The translations under genes and the position numbers were made by a program. The notes under the pieces were generated by a model. That model searched no databases. It was not told the DNA's origin and saw only the letters and a program-made list of their open reading frames with translations. A stretch of DNA of 64,000 nucleotides from Ustilago trichophora (Eukaryota; Basidiomycota; Ustilaginomycetes; Ustilaginales; Ustilaginaceae). Of this stretch, positions 32,018 through 41,441 are shown piece after piece. Within the stretch, counting starts at the first letter, position 1, and each line of letters starts with the position of its first letter. The DNA lies in assembly GCA_900323505.1 (NCBI GenBank), contig OOIN01000008.1, positions 310,001-374,000 on the forward strand. The letters are read 5' to 3'.

Positions 32018-32041
32018 GTACAGTACTGTACTGTACAGTAC
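32018..32041. promoter_or_regulatory. Two overlapping perfect 14-bp palindromes built from GTAC/ACTGT
   Basis: GTACAGTACTGTAC (32018-32031) and GTACTGTACAGTAC (32028-32041) are each self-complementary and share the central GTAC. They lie about 500 bp upstream of the MAPKKK start and 600 bp upstream of RIC1. A dimeric transcription-factor site is a reasonable guess; no known smut factor is assigned. Confidence 0.5.
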
Positions 32042-32420
32042 ATGGCGATCTGCGATTTCCAATACTCTCGGGCAGCACACTGCCTACAAGTAGAGAGAGA
32101 GAGTGGAGGGAAAAAGGTCCCGATTAAAACCAACGCATGGGACAAGGCTGACCCGATTTTTCAGTTTTGGATTTTGGTGACCTTCTTGTCGCGCTGTGCT
32201 GTGCTGTGCGGTGAAGGAGATGGACCTGAGTTGAACCCTAACTACTTTGCTTTCGACTTTGACCGACACCGACACCGACCCACACACGCACACGCACAAG
32301 CCAATTTGACACTCCCTTCCGTTGGCGAAGCCGACTTCCGACCGTGTCCTCGTGATTCAAAAAGCGGATCTGCACCGATACTCGTTCGATGCATCAAAGC
32401 ATTTCCTCATCACTTCATCG

Positions 32421-32453
32421 CAATCACAATCACAATCACAATCACATTCACAT
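32421..32453. repeat. CAATCA/CATTCA hexanucleotide repeat
   Basis: Four CAATCA units followed by CATTCA variants, in the presumed RIC1 leader. Every frame through it looks like a repetitive peptide, which explains the spurious open frames around it. Confidence 0.8.
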
Positions 32454-32643
32454 TCTAGAAAAAGCATCAAAGCGGTTGCGGGTCAGCCGAAAATACTCAC
32501 ACTCAATGGTGTTGACTTGCTAAATCAACGTCGACTACGCTCTCGGATGATCATCCGATCGTAAAACCCTTGGGTCAAGGTGGCAGTCTACATCGATCCT
32601 CTCATCACCTTTGAATCATTCCACCCTCATCCTCGTCACCATC

Positions 32644-35600
32644 ATGTATTGGCCCACCGCATGTGCAGAGAGGATACACCTCTCTCCATCAGGACTTCAT
32701 CAGCCTTCCACCTTTTTACGCTTCGATAAGGATGCTGCACAGCAACTTCCACTCCCAAACGCCGGCCAGCAACAAGATGTCGACGAGATCATCATTCAAC
32801 TCGCTCGATCTCGAAATGGTTTGATGTGGGCCACCCTCAGCAATACCACCATCTCCATTTGGTCCGCCCGTCCCGCCCAGGTCGTCGCTGCCCTCGTCCG
32901 CACACCACAGAGCATCATCGACTACGGCAACAACACCCGCATAGAATGGCGTCCCGATGGAAAGGCTCTCTTCGTCCAAACCGATCTCAACTTTCTTTTG
33001 CTGTATAACATCGTCTATCGACACCAAGGTTCCTCGATTTACAGCTACATCCCACCTTCGGGCTCGGGCGCCCGCTCACAATCCGGAGAGCTTCTTGCTC
33101 CAAATCCAAATGCGTTGCGCAACTCTTTCGCGCCTGGCGCCGGCGAAAGCGCTGCAGCTGGCGACCTCGGCCTTGGTGGTCTCGCAGGAGAGGCTTGCGA
33201 GCTTCGTTTCCGTCTCGTCCTTCGCATCGACGCCGGTCTGCGCTTTGCAACCTCGACAGAGACCCACATGCTCGTCAGCACCACCTCTCCACCAGCAGTC
33301 CAGTGCATTCGATGGCCAAGCGACGATCCCAACGCCCCTCCGCCAGACTTCGACCATCCCTTGATACGCACACGCACCAGCTTGGCTGCCCAGCTCAATT
33401 GGTTCATCTCCAGCACCACCAGCCAAACCGACTCTAGCGACGAGCAGACTCCAGTTCAAATCACTCAAATCACTTACTCCCGCCCCATGGACGTCTTCGT
33501 CTGGCTCACCTCGGATGGACGTGCCTACGTGGCAAACCTCGACCTGCTTGCTGAGGGCGTCCCGCCTTGGTCTGGTCGATGTTTCCACGGCGCACCTAAG
33601 AACAGCAAACGGCCGTCTTCGACCATCGTCGACCGCACTTCGGAGCCTCTAGATCTATCCACCGCTTCCGGCAGCACAGGTAATGCAAATGTTCCACTCA
33701 ACGAGCACGAAGAAAAAGCACCACCCATTGCCGAAGAAGCAGACGACTTGACTGGTGACGACACAGATAAGTCCCTCAATGGAGACCAGTCTCTTTCCTC
33801 GCTTCCACATAAAGGTCCAAATGGCGACACGCAGGCTCAGCCAACGGTCGCAGTTCTACCGCCGGAGAATCACGCTACCAGCGTATCCATCAATGCCAAG
33901 TTTAGCCTCATCGCTATCGGATTGGCCGATGGAACCGTTGCTGTCTACAACTATCGCGCCCCGGGACGGACACCTCTTCACTCGCATACCCTCTCCGTTC
34001 GAGAAGCGCTCAAGTCGACAGCCAGTTATCTCACAACCGGCCCCGTCCGCTCGTTGGCCTGGACCAGTGACGGCTACGCACTCGCCGTTGGCTGCGAAAA
34101 GGGTCTGACCATCTGGTCCACGTATGGCAAACTCATGGGCTGCACACTCCGCGAGGATTGGGAACTTGCCTCCAAGAACTTTTCAGACGCCTTCATGTTT
34201 GGCAGTCGCGAGCTCTTTTGGGGCCCAGGCAACACGGAGCTCTTCATTCTCGCCCTCCCCAAACAAGATACCCCACCTCTGCGGCCCGACAACCAGCTTT
34301 TCGTTCTTCCCTTCTCCAAGTCAGTGGTAGCAGGCCAGCACTCGCCGGACAACACTCGCTTTGGCTTCTACCAGACCGATGACAGCTTGCATGTCTATCG
34401 CGGCGCCGACCAAACCGATCTCACCGCAATCACACCCGAGAGTGATGTCTGGCAGCATATCAAGATACCACAACCATACCTGGCAGCCAACTGGCCCGTA
34501 CGCTATGCAGCTATCAGTGCCGATGGCAACCTGATCGCCGTAGCAGGGCGTCGAGGATTGGCGCACTACTCGAGCAGCTCAGGTCGATGGAAGCTGCACA
34601 AGAGCGTCGCTCAGGAGCAGTCTTTCGTCGTCCGCGGAGGCATGCAGTGGTTTCAACACGTGCTCATCGCTGCTTGCGATGCTGGTGGAGAGTACCAGCT
34701 TCGTCTCTATTCGCGTGATTTCGACCTCGATTCTGCGCACCTGCTAGACTTACAAGTGCTTCCGAGCCCTGTCATCCTCACCTCGCTCTTCGACAACAGT
34801 TTGTTGGTGTATACCGCAGACAACACTTTCTACCATTTTCTCATCGATCTTTCGCAAGACCGCATTCGTCTCCGACTTTGCGGCTCCATCACCTTTGACG
34901 GCGTGGTTGGTGAACCCGCGAGAGTGCGAGGTATGAGCTGGATGATCCCGGAGAGCCAGCAGCGCTTCGGTGATCCCATCGACGATCTCACGGTGGCCAC
35001 CATTATCTTCCTCATCGATGGCAAGTTGGTGCTCCTTCGACCACGTAAGGTTGGGGGCGGCAACAGATTGAACTCGTCACAGAACGCACTCGAGGACTTT
35101 GATCACCCACGGCACGACCAAGATGATCCTTATGGAGACGACGATGACGAGGAGGTCGCATACGACATGCAGATTCTCGCTGACAAGATCGAGTACTACT
35201 GGACGCATCTCCAAGGCATCGGAACACTCGAAAACTCGTTGTGGGGCTACGATGGCAGCGGAATCAAGCTGTGGCTCGATGCCCTCCGTATTCCTTCTTC
35301 CGATCCCGACGAGTCATTCCAGTCAGACGAAGAAGATGATGAGCAAGATCAGCTGCCCGAATACAAGACGATCGAATCTTCCGTATTCATGCCTCTCGAC
35401 TTCTATCCGTTGTGCGTACTGCTGGAGAAGGGCATTGTACTCGGCGTCGAATCCGAGGTCTCGCTGCGACGATCGTTGGACTTTGCGCTCTGGCGAACCG
35501 GCACCAACACGCACCTCTTTTTGCACCAGGTACTGCGCAACTACCTGGAGAAAGGACTTTTGGAAGAGGCCGTCTTCTTTGCTGCGTCGTACCAGGATCT

Positions 35601-36888
35601 GGTCTACTTTGCACATGCCCTCGAGATCCTCCTGCATGCTGTGCTCGAAGACGAGGCCGATGCAGGGTGGGGGGAAGCCTTGTACGCTCGCAAAGGCTCA
35701 GGCAGCGTGCTTCAGAAGGAACGAAGTGCAAGCTCTCTGCTCGCCGATGTCGCCGAAGAGGAGGACCAGAACAGTGGCAACGAGCAGGATCAGTCTCTCG
35801 CTGAGGCCCCAAGGCAAAATGGCAAGCATCTTGACCTTCCGCAAAGCCGCAGAGGCTCAAGGTCTCCATCGCCGAGCGGTACGTCGACGCCACGTGCTAT
35901 TTTGCCTCTCGTAGTGGAGTTTTTGGACCACTTTCCCGAAGCGCTTGAAGTGGTAGTCGGTTGCGCGCGAAAGACAGAAGTAGCTCGATGGGCGTACCTC
36001 TTTGACGTTGTGGGAGCACCGCGTGTGCTTTTCCAAAAGTGCATCCAAGCCGATCAGCTGCGCACTGCAGGCATGTACCTTCTCGTCCTGCACAACCTCG
36101 AACCGCTCGAAGTGTCCATTGCGCACACCATTCAGCTGCTCAAACTGGCCGCACAGAAGGAGGACTGGTCGACATGTCACGATCTGCTTCGATTTCTTGC
36201 CCAGATCGACCCTGCTGGTGGAGCGCTCCGACTAGCCGTGGATGAAGCTGGAATCCTTGGTGATGGTTCTGTCTCAACGGAAACAGCTGACGACGGACAT
36301 GTGCTGGTGGATTCACAAACTCCACCACGACTGCTCCGTACCACTTCCGCCCCTGTCACCCCTACAAAGCTCGACACCATGACTGAGGAGGAAGAAGAAG
36401 AGGAAGAAAACCCTACCACCTCCACCATCCCACAGCCAGCAGACACCGTCGATTCAGCAACTGTAGATCCTCCAGCGAGACCATCATTACAAAACCAACG
36501 ATCTAAATCGGCCACCTTGCCCTCGGTCAACTTGCCACAACGCAATATTCCAGATGTCATCATCAACGGTCAATCGCTCACCCCTAGTCTAGCAGCTATG
36601 GGGCTTGGTGGGACTGCAAAGAGACAGTATGCACACGGTATAGGGATGAGTCTGAGTCGTGTTGGTCTGCGTAGTTCGGACAGGATCTGGGATTCTAGTA
36701 ATGGTAGTGGTGGTGCTAGTGACAGTCCGACTTCCCCTAGAGCTAGCTTTGCATCGACACGCACAGCTTCGGGTGATGACGAAAGGATATTGTCAAAACG
36801 TCATTTGGATACACAGGATGATGTCGACGAGGAGGAGATGGAGGGTCATCAATCCACGAGCACCGTTGGATCTGCACCGGATCGTTGA
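32644..36888 (+). CDS. RIC1: RIC1, Rab6/Ypt6 guanine nucleotide exchange factor subunit
   Basis: With Rgp1, Ric1 activates Ypt6/Rab6 at the Golgi for retrograde vesicle capture. The start at 32644 gives MYWPTACAERI, the family's MYxxxxxP/xR opening; an ATG 11 codons upstream is less likely. The N-terminal half is a WD40 double propeller (LSIW-like TTISIWSARP, IEWRPDGKALFVQT near residue 100, then SLAWTSDGYALAVGC near 480). The conserved RIC1 domain covers about 915-1185: DFYPLCVLLEKGIVLGVESE, LHQVLRNYLEKGLLEEAVFF, LEILLHAVLEDEAD, EVVVGCARKTEVARWAYLF and CHDLLRFLAQIDPAGG. Length is 1414 residues, like human RIC1 (about 1420) and longer than yeast (1056). A disordered acidic/Ser-rich tail follows residue 1200. 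There is no intron. Confidence 0.95.
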   Translation: MYWPTACAERIHLSPSGLHQPSTFLRFDKDAAQQLPLPNAGQQQDVDEIIIQLARSRNGLMWATLSNTTISIWSARPAQVVAALVRTPQSIIDYGNNTRIEWRPDGKALFVQTDLNFLLLYNIVYRHQGSSIYSYIPPSGSGARSQSGELLAPNPNALRNSFAPGAGESAAAGDLGLGGLAGEACELRFRLVLRIDAGLRFATSTETHMLVSTTSPPAVQCIRWPSDDPNAPPPDFDHPLIRTRTSLAAQLNWFISSTTSQTDSSDEQTPVQITQITYSRPMDVFVWLTSDGRAYVANLDLLAEGVPPWSGRCFHGAPKNSKRPSSTIVDRTSEPLDLSTASGSTGNANVPLNEHEEKAPPIAEEADDLTGDDTDKSLNGDQSLSSLPHKGPNGDTQAQPTVAVLPPENHATSVSINAKFSLIAIGLADGTVAVYNYRAPGRTPLHSHTLSVREALKSTASYLTTGPVRSLAWTSDGYALAVGCEKGLTIWSTYGKLMGCTLREDWELASKNFSDAFMFGSRELFWGPGNTELFILALPKQDTPPLRPDNQLFVLPFSKSVVAGQHSPDNTRFGFYQTDDSLHVYRGADQTDLTAITPESDVWQHIKIPQPYLAANWPVRYAAISADGNLIAVAGRRGLAHYSSSSGRWKLHKSVAQEQSFVVRGGMQWFQHVLIAACDAGGEYQLRLYSRDFDLDSAHLLDLQVLPSPVILTSLFDNSLLVYTADNTFYHFLIDLSQDRIRLRLCGSITFDGVVGEPARVRGMSWMIPESQQRFGDPIDDLTVATIIFLIDGKLVLLRPRKVGGGNRLNSSQNALEDFDHPRHDQDDPYGDDDDEEVAYDMQILADKIEYYWTHLQGIGTLENSLWGYDGSGIKLWLDALRIPSSDPDESFQSDEEDDEQDQLPEYKTIESSVFMPLDFYPLCVLLEKGIVLGVESEVSLRRSLDFALWRTGTNTHLFLHQVLRNYLEKGLLEEAVFFAASYQDLVYFAHALEILLHAVLEDEADAGWGEALYARKGSGSVLQKERSASSLLADVAEEEDQNSGNEQDQSLAEAPRQNGKHLDLPQSRRGSRSPSPSGTSTPRAILPLVVEFLDHFPEALEVVVGCARKTEVARWAYLFDVVGAPRVLFQKCIQADQLRTAGMYLLVLHNLEPLEVSIAHTIQLLKLAAQKEDWSTCHDLLRFLAQIDPAGGALRLAVDEAGILGDGSVSTETADDGHVLVDSQTPPRLLRTTSAPVTPTKLDTMTEEEEEEEENPTTSTIPQPADTVDSATVDPPARPSLQNQRSKSATLPSVNLPQRNIPDVIINGQSLTPSLAAMGLGGTAKRQYAHGIGMSLSRVGLRSSDRIWDSSNGSGGASDSPTSPRASFASTRTASGDDERILSKRHLDTQDDVDEEEMEGHQSTSTVGSAPDR

Positions 36889-37026
36889 TCTTAGCCGACT
36901 CTTCAGATGCATCTCGGGAGCAGCTGCAAATCACACCGTAAACACACAATCTGCACCACATACACACACATCTTGTTCGTCTGAACTCAATCAAGCATGT
37001 ATCGCGTTAACTACCACGCTTACAAG

Positions 37027-39288
37027 CTAAATGCTAACCCCGTTCTTACGCCAAGCCAGCCACTGACCCACAATAATCAGATCAAACACCAACGTTCCTC
37101 CCGAACCCAACAAAAACGGCAAACTTTCTTGCAGATAAACCCTAGCGTCCTCACCCGAAGCCGCTGGATTGGCCAGCACTGAAATGGTATAGAACAGGTT
37201 ACCCGAAAACGCTGCGATAAAGAGCAAAATCGAAAGCCCGGCAACCGAGCGTCGGATATGATTCTCCCAAATCTGTGGGATGCGCGAGGTGATATAGAGC
37301 AAAGCACATAGCCAGGCGCTGATTCGGCCTACTAGTCTGCGCCAAGATGCTGCTGTTTCGTCGTCCAATAGGGCAATGAGTAGGGGGTGATCGGTGGGGA
37401 TGGCGGCGGATGAGGTGGGTGGCAGAGAGGTGATCATCATTATTCCCAGAAGAACCTTGCCGATACTGCGTCTCATGGAAGAAGGGGATTTCGTGCCTGC
37501 TCGCTTCTTGCTCCCCGTTGCGGTGGAGGTGGATGCAGTCATGGGCATCACGGCGAGCCGGTTAGTATGCGAGCGAGAAGAGGTGCTGCGTGTCAAGGTG
37601 CGCGTTCGACTGCCATCCTTAAGTGTGCCGACGGATCGGTACATGGATGCAGAGGGAGAAGACTCTCGCGTCGAGTCGTGCGTCCTCCTCTTTCTTGCCT
37701 TCCTCACTTCGTGCCCAGGTGCCTTGTCGACGTTCCTATCTTCTCCATCGTCGCTGCTTTCAATGGGTTCATGTTGGCCGAGATGATGGTGCGACATCGA
37801 CATGCGGTCGGTGTTGTTCGTCGACGTGGGGTGTGGGGAGGCGTGTCTTGCTGTGCCGTCCGATGAGGAATGGGCGGAGAAGGGCGAAGTTGTACCATCG
37901 CGACGCATCTCAGCAATGATCGGAGTGACTGCGCCTGAAGTGGGCGTTGGATCAATACGGCTTGCTGTGCGTACCATGTCTCTACCACGCGGCTCGATGG
38001 AAAAGCTGTCAGTGCTGCAGTCAGTGCTGACGGTTGCTAAGCTGGCAACGCTGTCAGCCATGAGTCCTGCAGCCGCGTCGTCGTGAGAAGCAGAGCCTTC
38101 AGAAACCGATTCTGGCTCCGTCTCTTCATCTTCATCCCTTGCTGTTGTCTTGGCTGCTGCATCAGCATCGTCCAGGTCCCTGTTCTCGCGAGTAGGGCTC
38201 AGTGCAGAGGGCACAAAGTCAACGTTTCCAGCGACGCCTCTCCTGCGGGAGCTCAAGGATCTAGGCAACCGAGTCCGGCGGGTAGTCGATACCTCTCTCT
38301 CCTCCGCGGTGGCTAAGAGCGAGTGTGTAGATGCGGCAAGATCGGCTCTCAGCGTCTCTGGCCGACCAAGGTCGTTGCTGTTGACCCTCGATCGTGACAT
38401 TGAAGGGGGTTGTGAATGATTTGGTGAGGAAGAAGCTCTTGGCTTGCTTCGATGGGAACGCGGTCTTCGATGCGAAAAGTAGTCTTCATCGGCAAGATGC
38501 ACATGGTGCAGCATAGCCTCTTGCCTACGTGCTGCCTCCTGTGCCAGCTGCGCCACAGACAGAGCTGCGTCGCTGAGCGCACGGTAGTTGGCTACAGATC
38601 CACCACCTACAGCGGAAACCGTGTCGCTGGATCCTGTTCTGCTAAGGGGCGGTGTATGACGTGATCTGGATCTTGACGAGTCGTGGTGTCGATGCTGGGT
38701 TTGGTCGGCCTGTGACGCATCACTAGGCTTATCTGTCGTTGCGGTTGGTATCAATGATGTATGCGGGTCGTGGTGTGGGTGGGCGTGGCGATGCGGGTGG
38801 ATGAGCTGTTGCGAGTGCGAGAGGTTTCGCCGCCGACTTGTGCTCCGGAGATAAGTGTTGTGCCGGCTTGTCCTGCCTCCTAGCAGCTCGCTCGTCTCGG
38901 AGAGCACCGAGTAAGGATTTGCGGGATAAGGAGAAGTGAGACTGTTGGAACGCTGCCTAGTTTTACTCTTGCTGCGTCGTGCACGTTCTTTTCTGGTTTT
39001 GTTCCAATAGAAGATGAATTGGCCCATGATGCATACGTCGATGCAGCAAAAGTAGGTGGCGACGGCGATTTGAAAGGAAAGCTGCTGCGTGAGGATGCAT
39101 CCGATGAGATTGGTGGCATCTCCGAGCATCCATTGCGTCAAAAACACGGGCGAAAGGCCATCGACGGATCCGCGCCGATAGTTTTCGTAGATCTGAGGCG
39201 ATTGCGCAAAGAGCCAGACGACAAAGCTGAGTGTACCGGATAGATCCGACACCGTTTGCCTGTCGAGGGCGCCTATTGAGCTGAGCAT
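37027..39288 (-). CDS. PQ-loop (Ypq1-type) vacuolar cationic amino-acid transporter with a very long internal loop
   Basis: Seven-helix PQ-loop protein, of the family that exports Lys/Arg from or across the vacuolar membrane. The first PQ motif is at residues 31-32 (AQSPQIYENYRRGSVDGLSP), followed by helices containing LGDATNLIGCIL and YFCCIDVCIMGQFIFYW. The second PQ motif is at 671-672 (SRIPQIWENHIRRSVAGLS), followed by LFIAAFSGNLFYTISVL and LVFDLIIVGQWLAW. Between helices 3 and 4, about 500 residues are hydrophilic, rich in Ser/Arg/His (HPHRHAHPHHDPHTS) with many RS and SP motifs. Yeast Ypq1 is about 300-320 residues, so this member (753) more than doubles the family length, all of it in one cytosolic loop. 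It ends only 138 bp from the RIC1 stop, tail-to-tail. Confidence 0.9.
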   Translation of the reverse strand: MLSSIGALDRQTVSDLSGTLSFVVWLFAQSPQIYENYRRGSVDGLSPVFLTQWMLGDATNLIGCILTQQLSFQIAVATYFCCIDVCIMGQFIFYWNKTRKERARRSKSKTRQRSNSLTSPYPANPYSVLSETSELLGGRTSRHNTYLRSTSRRRNLSHSQQLIHPHRHAHPHHDPHTSLIPTATTDKPSDASQADQTQHRHHDSSRSRSRHTPPLSRTGSSDTVSAVGGGSVANYRALSDAALSVAQLAQEAARRQEAMLHHVHLADEDYFSHRRPRSHRSKPRASSSPNHSQPPSMSRSRVNSNDLGRPETLRADLAASTHSLLATAEEREVSTTRRTRLPRSLSSRRRGVAGNVDFVPSALSPTRENRDLDDADAAAKTTARDEDEETEPESVSEGSASHDDAAAGLMADSVASLATVSTDCSTDSFSIEPRGRDMVRTASRIDPTPTSGAVTPIIAEMRRDGTTSPFSAHSSSDGTARHASPHPTSTNNTDRMSMSHHHLGQHEPIESSDDGEDRNVDKAPGHEVRKARKRRTHDSTRESSPSASMYRSVGTLKDGSRTRTLTRSTSSRSHTNRLAVMPMTASTSTATGSKKRAGTKSPSSMRRSIGKVLLGIMMITSLPPTSSAAIPTDHPLLIALLDDETAASWRRLVGRISAWLCALLYITSRIPQIWENHIRRSVAGLSILLFIAAFSGNLFYTISVLANPAASGEDARVYLQESLPFLLGSGGTLVFDLIIVGQWLAWRKNGVSI

Positions 39289-41143
39289 GGTGCCGGCTCG
39301 AGATCGGAAGCGATCCGACGCTTCGTCACTGGAAGTCGGCAGAGCCGGAAGGCCAAACGGGCGGGCGAAAGGGCTTTAAGCGTCGCTTTTCTAATGATTG
39401 GAGGTCGGCCTTTATATCGTCTCCATCTATGCTTGTCTATAAGCGTTCTTCGTCAGAGGATACGCGTTCCCTCGGCCCACTCCCCAAGTGAGATAAGCAG
39501 TGGTCGAAACAATGTGGAGCCAGCGATGGGGATGGTCGTGAAAGTGTCGACTTGAAGATTGCTCTTACGAGCTGGGCTAAGCTGAGCTGAGATCAGCACT
39601 TCGTTATCACGTCTTGCAGAAAGGATTGAGTTCCTTATCTTGGCCAAGATAGGCGCTTGAGCTTGCTGAATCACCACGCGCGTGGTTCTTAAGCTTGCAC
39701 TCTTCGTCTGCTCTTTGAAAGCTTAGTTGGACCAACCTGTTGAAGGTGAAGAGGAAGGCGATCAAGAGCCTGAAATGCTGTTCTTGAAGGCTATATGCTG
39801 TTTGTCTAGCTCGGGTTGCAAGTGTCGCTTTATCGAATCTAACGCAGGTCGGTCCGCCTTGATCAAGCAGTGGTGGATGGTGAGACCAGGAAGCGTTCGT
39901 GGCGTTCTATGTGGTGGAGGAGAGAGTGATGTGTGGAGTATAGAAGAGCGTGGGGTAAACAGTACGATGGTGGCTGGAGTGGCAGCCAAGGTTGTGTGAG
40001 ATGTGTGTGTGTGTCGCAATCTGGTAGGCTGGTCATAGTGGACGAGAGTGGCAGACCCTAGACAATGGGGCTCGAGATGCTCGGCAGTGACGCTCGGCTT
40101 TGCTGCACGCAGAGAGGAGCGATTTTTGACTTTGGTGCAGGGTTCTCTCTCTGTGTGTTGGCTGCTGTCGTCTGGCGTGTCGTTCGAGAGGGTCCAACAA
40201 AAAGTGTGCATCATCAGTCACGAGAGCGAGAGAGAGAGAGAGAGAATTTTGGGAGAGGTTCTGGCTGAATTTTGCGTTCTTTTCGCTCTGCTTGCTCCTT
40301 ATCAGCTGACGGTCCAAACGAGGAGGGGCAGAGAAAGGAGCCGTGGCCCGGAGCTTGTTCGTGTTCAAGCCTCCACAAAAGCCACAAATTTCCTCGCTGC
40401 GGCGGCGGATGGGCCGATGTGCGTGACCCGATAGGAGGATCATCGCCGATTTCCGTCCCTTCAGCTTTTCTTTCCTCCTCTTATCCCGAGATCGTCCTCG
40501 AGGAAGCTGCCGTCCATAGCAGATTGATACGTGCTTCTCTGAGTGCTCAGCGCTCAGCTTGTGAGGCTCAATCACGTACATAACAACGTCGCAGGACAGG
40601 CGCGGCGAGATGGGCTCTCTTGCCACGCGGTGCCCGCTGAATACTTTTGCCGAGTCCTCAATGAGCTTCCTGGTCCTATCGACTTTCAGCACAGGGTGTG
40701 TGAGACAACTTTCAGCAACGATGTCTCGACGTGCTCAAAAGTAAGATTGACTGCTGAGTGCACATCAAGTGGTATGGGCGTGGGTTCGTCCACTTCTTGC
40801 TCCGCCGCGGCCCCGGCGGCAGCGATCAAAACGGAGTGCAACCACAGCTCATCACTCAACTCAGCTCAGCTCAGTTCTCGATACTGCACACAGCCAGCAG
40901 GTATTCGAGATTCAGCGATGAAAATCAGCGCTATCATTTCTACGTTGTCAATGATCTCGCGCGACAGAGGGATTTAGAGAAGCGGAGATGCAAGATATTG
41001 TCAAGTGGGGAGCGGGACAACCTCTATCTAGATGCGGAAGGCGCTTTCTGTACCGATCGACAACACACACTGCTGCAAGGAGCATCCCTCCTTCCTATGT
41101 CAATCCCTTTGGTCGCGCTCTGAAGGCCCAAATAGCATCGTTC
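39289..41143. other. Gene-free interval, part 1 (upstream of the PQ-loop gene)
   Basis: About 1.85 kb. The first few hundred bases must hold the PQ-loop gene promoter. A GA dinucleotide repeat lies at 40221-40246 and CTCAGCT-type short repeats at 39577-39587 and 40855-40875. The longest minus-strand frame (40033-40692) is basic and low in recognisable structure, and I do not call it a gene. Confidence 0.45.
40221..40246. repeat. GA dinucleotide microsatellite
   Basis: Run of GA units with one GC interruption, in non-coding DNA. Confidence 0.8.
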
Positions 41144-41441
41144 ATGTCCTCGCGTCCGCTCTTTGCATTCCTATTGACGTCGACATTCCTGACTCTGGCG
41201 GCAATCGCGGGGAGGGGCTTCCTAGCCGTCGCTAACGATGTCTCTGTTGGTACATATCTACTCTTGTATTAACACTTCGTTCGTCAAAGGATTGTGTATA
41301 GAAAGACAAAGCCAGCAATCTAGAAGACCGAATCACTGCAACAGTCGGCGGACTTCGAAACCTCAGCTGAAGATCACCCAACACAACTCGTTTGCGGACA
41401 CCCTCCTTTTTCAGCGGAGCCTAAAATCCTTGTTTCGGTAA
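41144..41441 (+). CDS. Candidate small secreted protein, two exons (speculative)
   Basis: Not recognised. From the ATG at 41144 the peptide MSSRPLFAFLLTSTFLTLAA continues IAGRGFLAVAND: a short basic n-region, a 16-residue hydrophobic core and an AVA-ND cleavage site, all typical of a secretion signal. The first frame stops after 42 codons, but a 52-bp intron can be drawn (donor GTACAT at 41250, branch-like TATTAAC near 41267, acceptor ATAG at 41301). It joins exon 41144-41249 to 41302-41441 in frame, giving 81 residues with a basic, Gln/Ser/Arg-rich mature part and one cysteine. Another strong donor (GTAAGC) overlaps the stop, so the true 3' end may differ. It sits in the gene-poor interval. 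Chance hydrophobicity is a real alternative. Confidence 0.25.

Larger units (their letters stand above)
31516..32643. promoter_or_regulatory. Divergent intergenic region between the Ssk2-type kinase and RIC1
   Basis: About 1.1 kb between divergent starts. It contains TACTGTA at 31885-31891, a pair of overlapping 14-bp palindromes at 32018-32041, a CA/CG-rich tract near 32262-32300 and a CAATCA repeat at 32421-32453. Open frames here are short and repeat-driven; I see no gene. Confidence 0.55.

Noticed and set aside
40033..40692. 219-codon minus-strand open frame in the gene-poor interval
   Set aside because: It is basic, with runs of Arg/Ser/Leu coming from the GA repeat, and has no recognisable structure. 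It is not supported as a gene.
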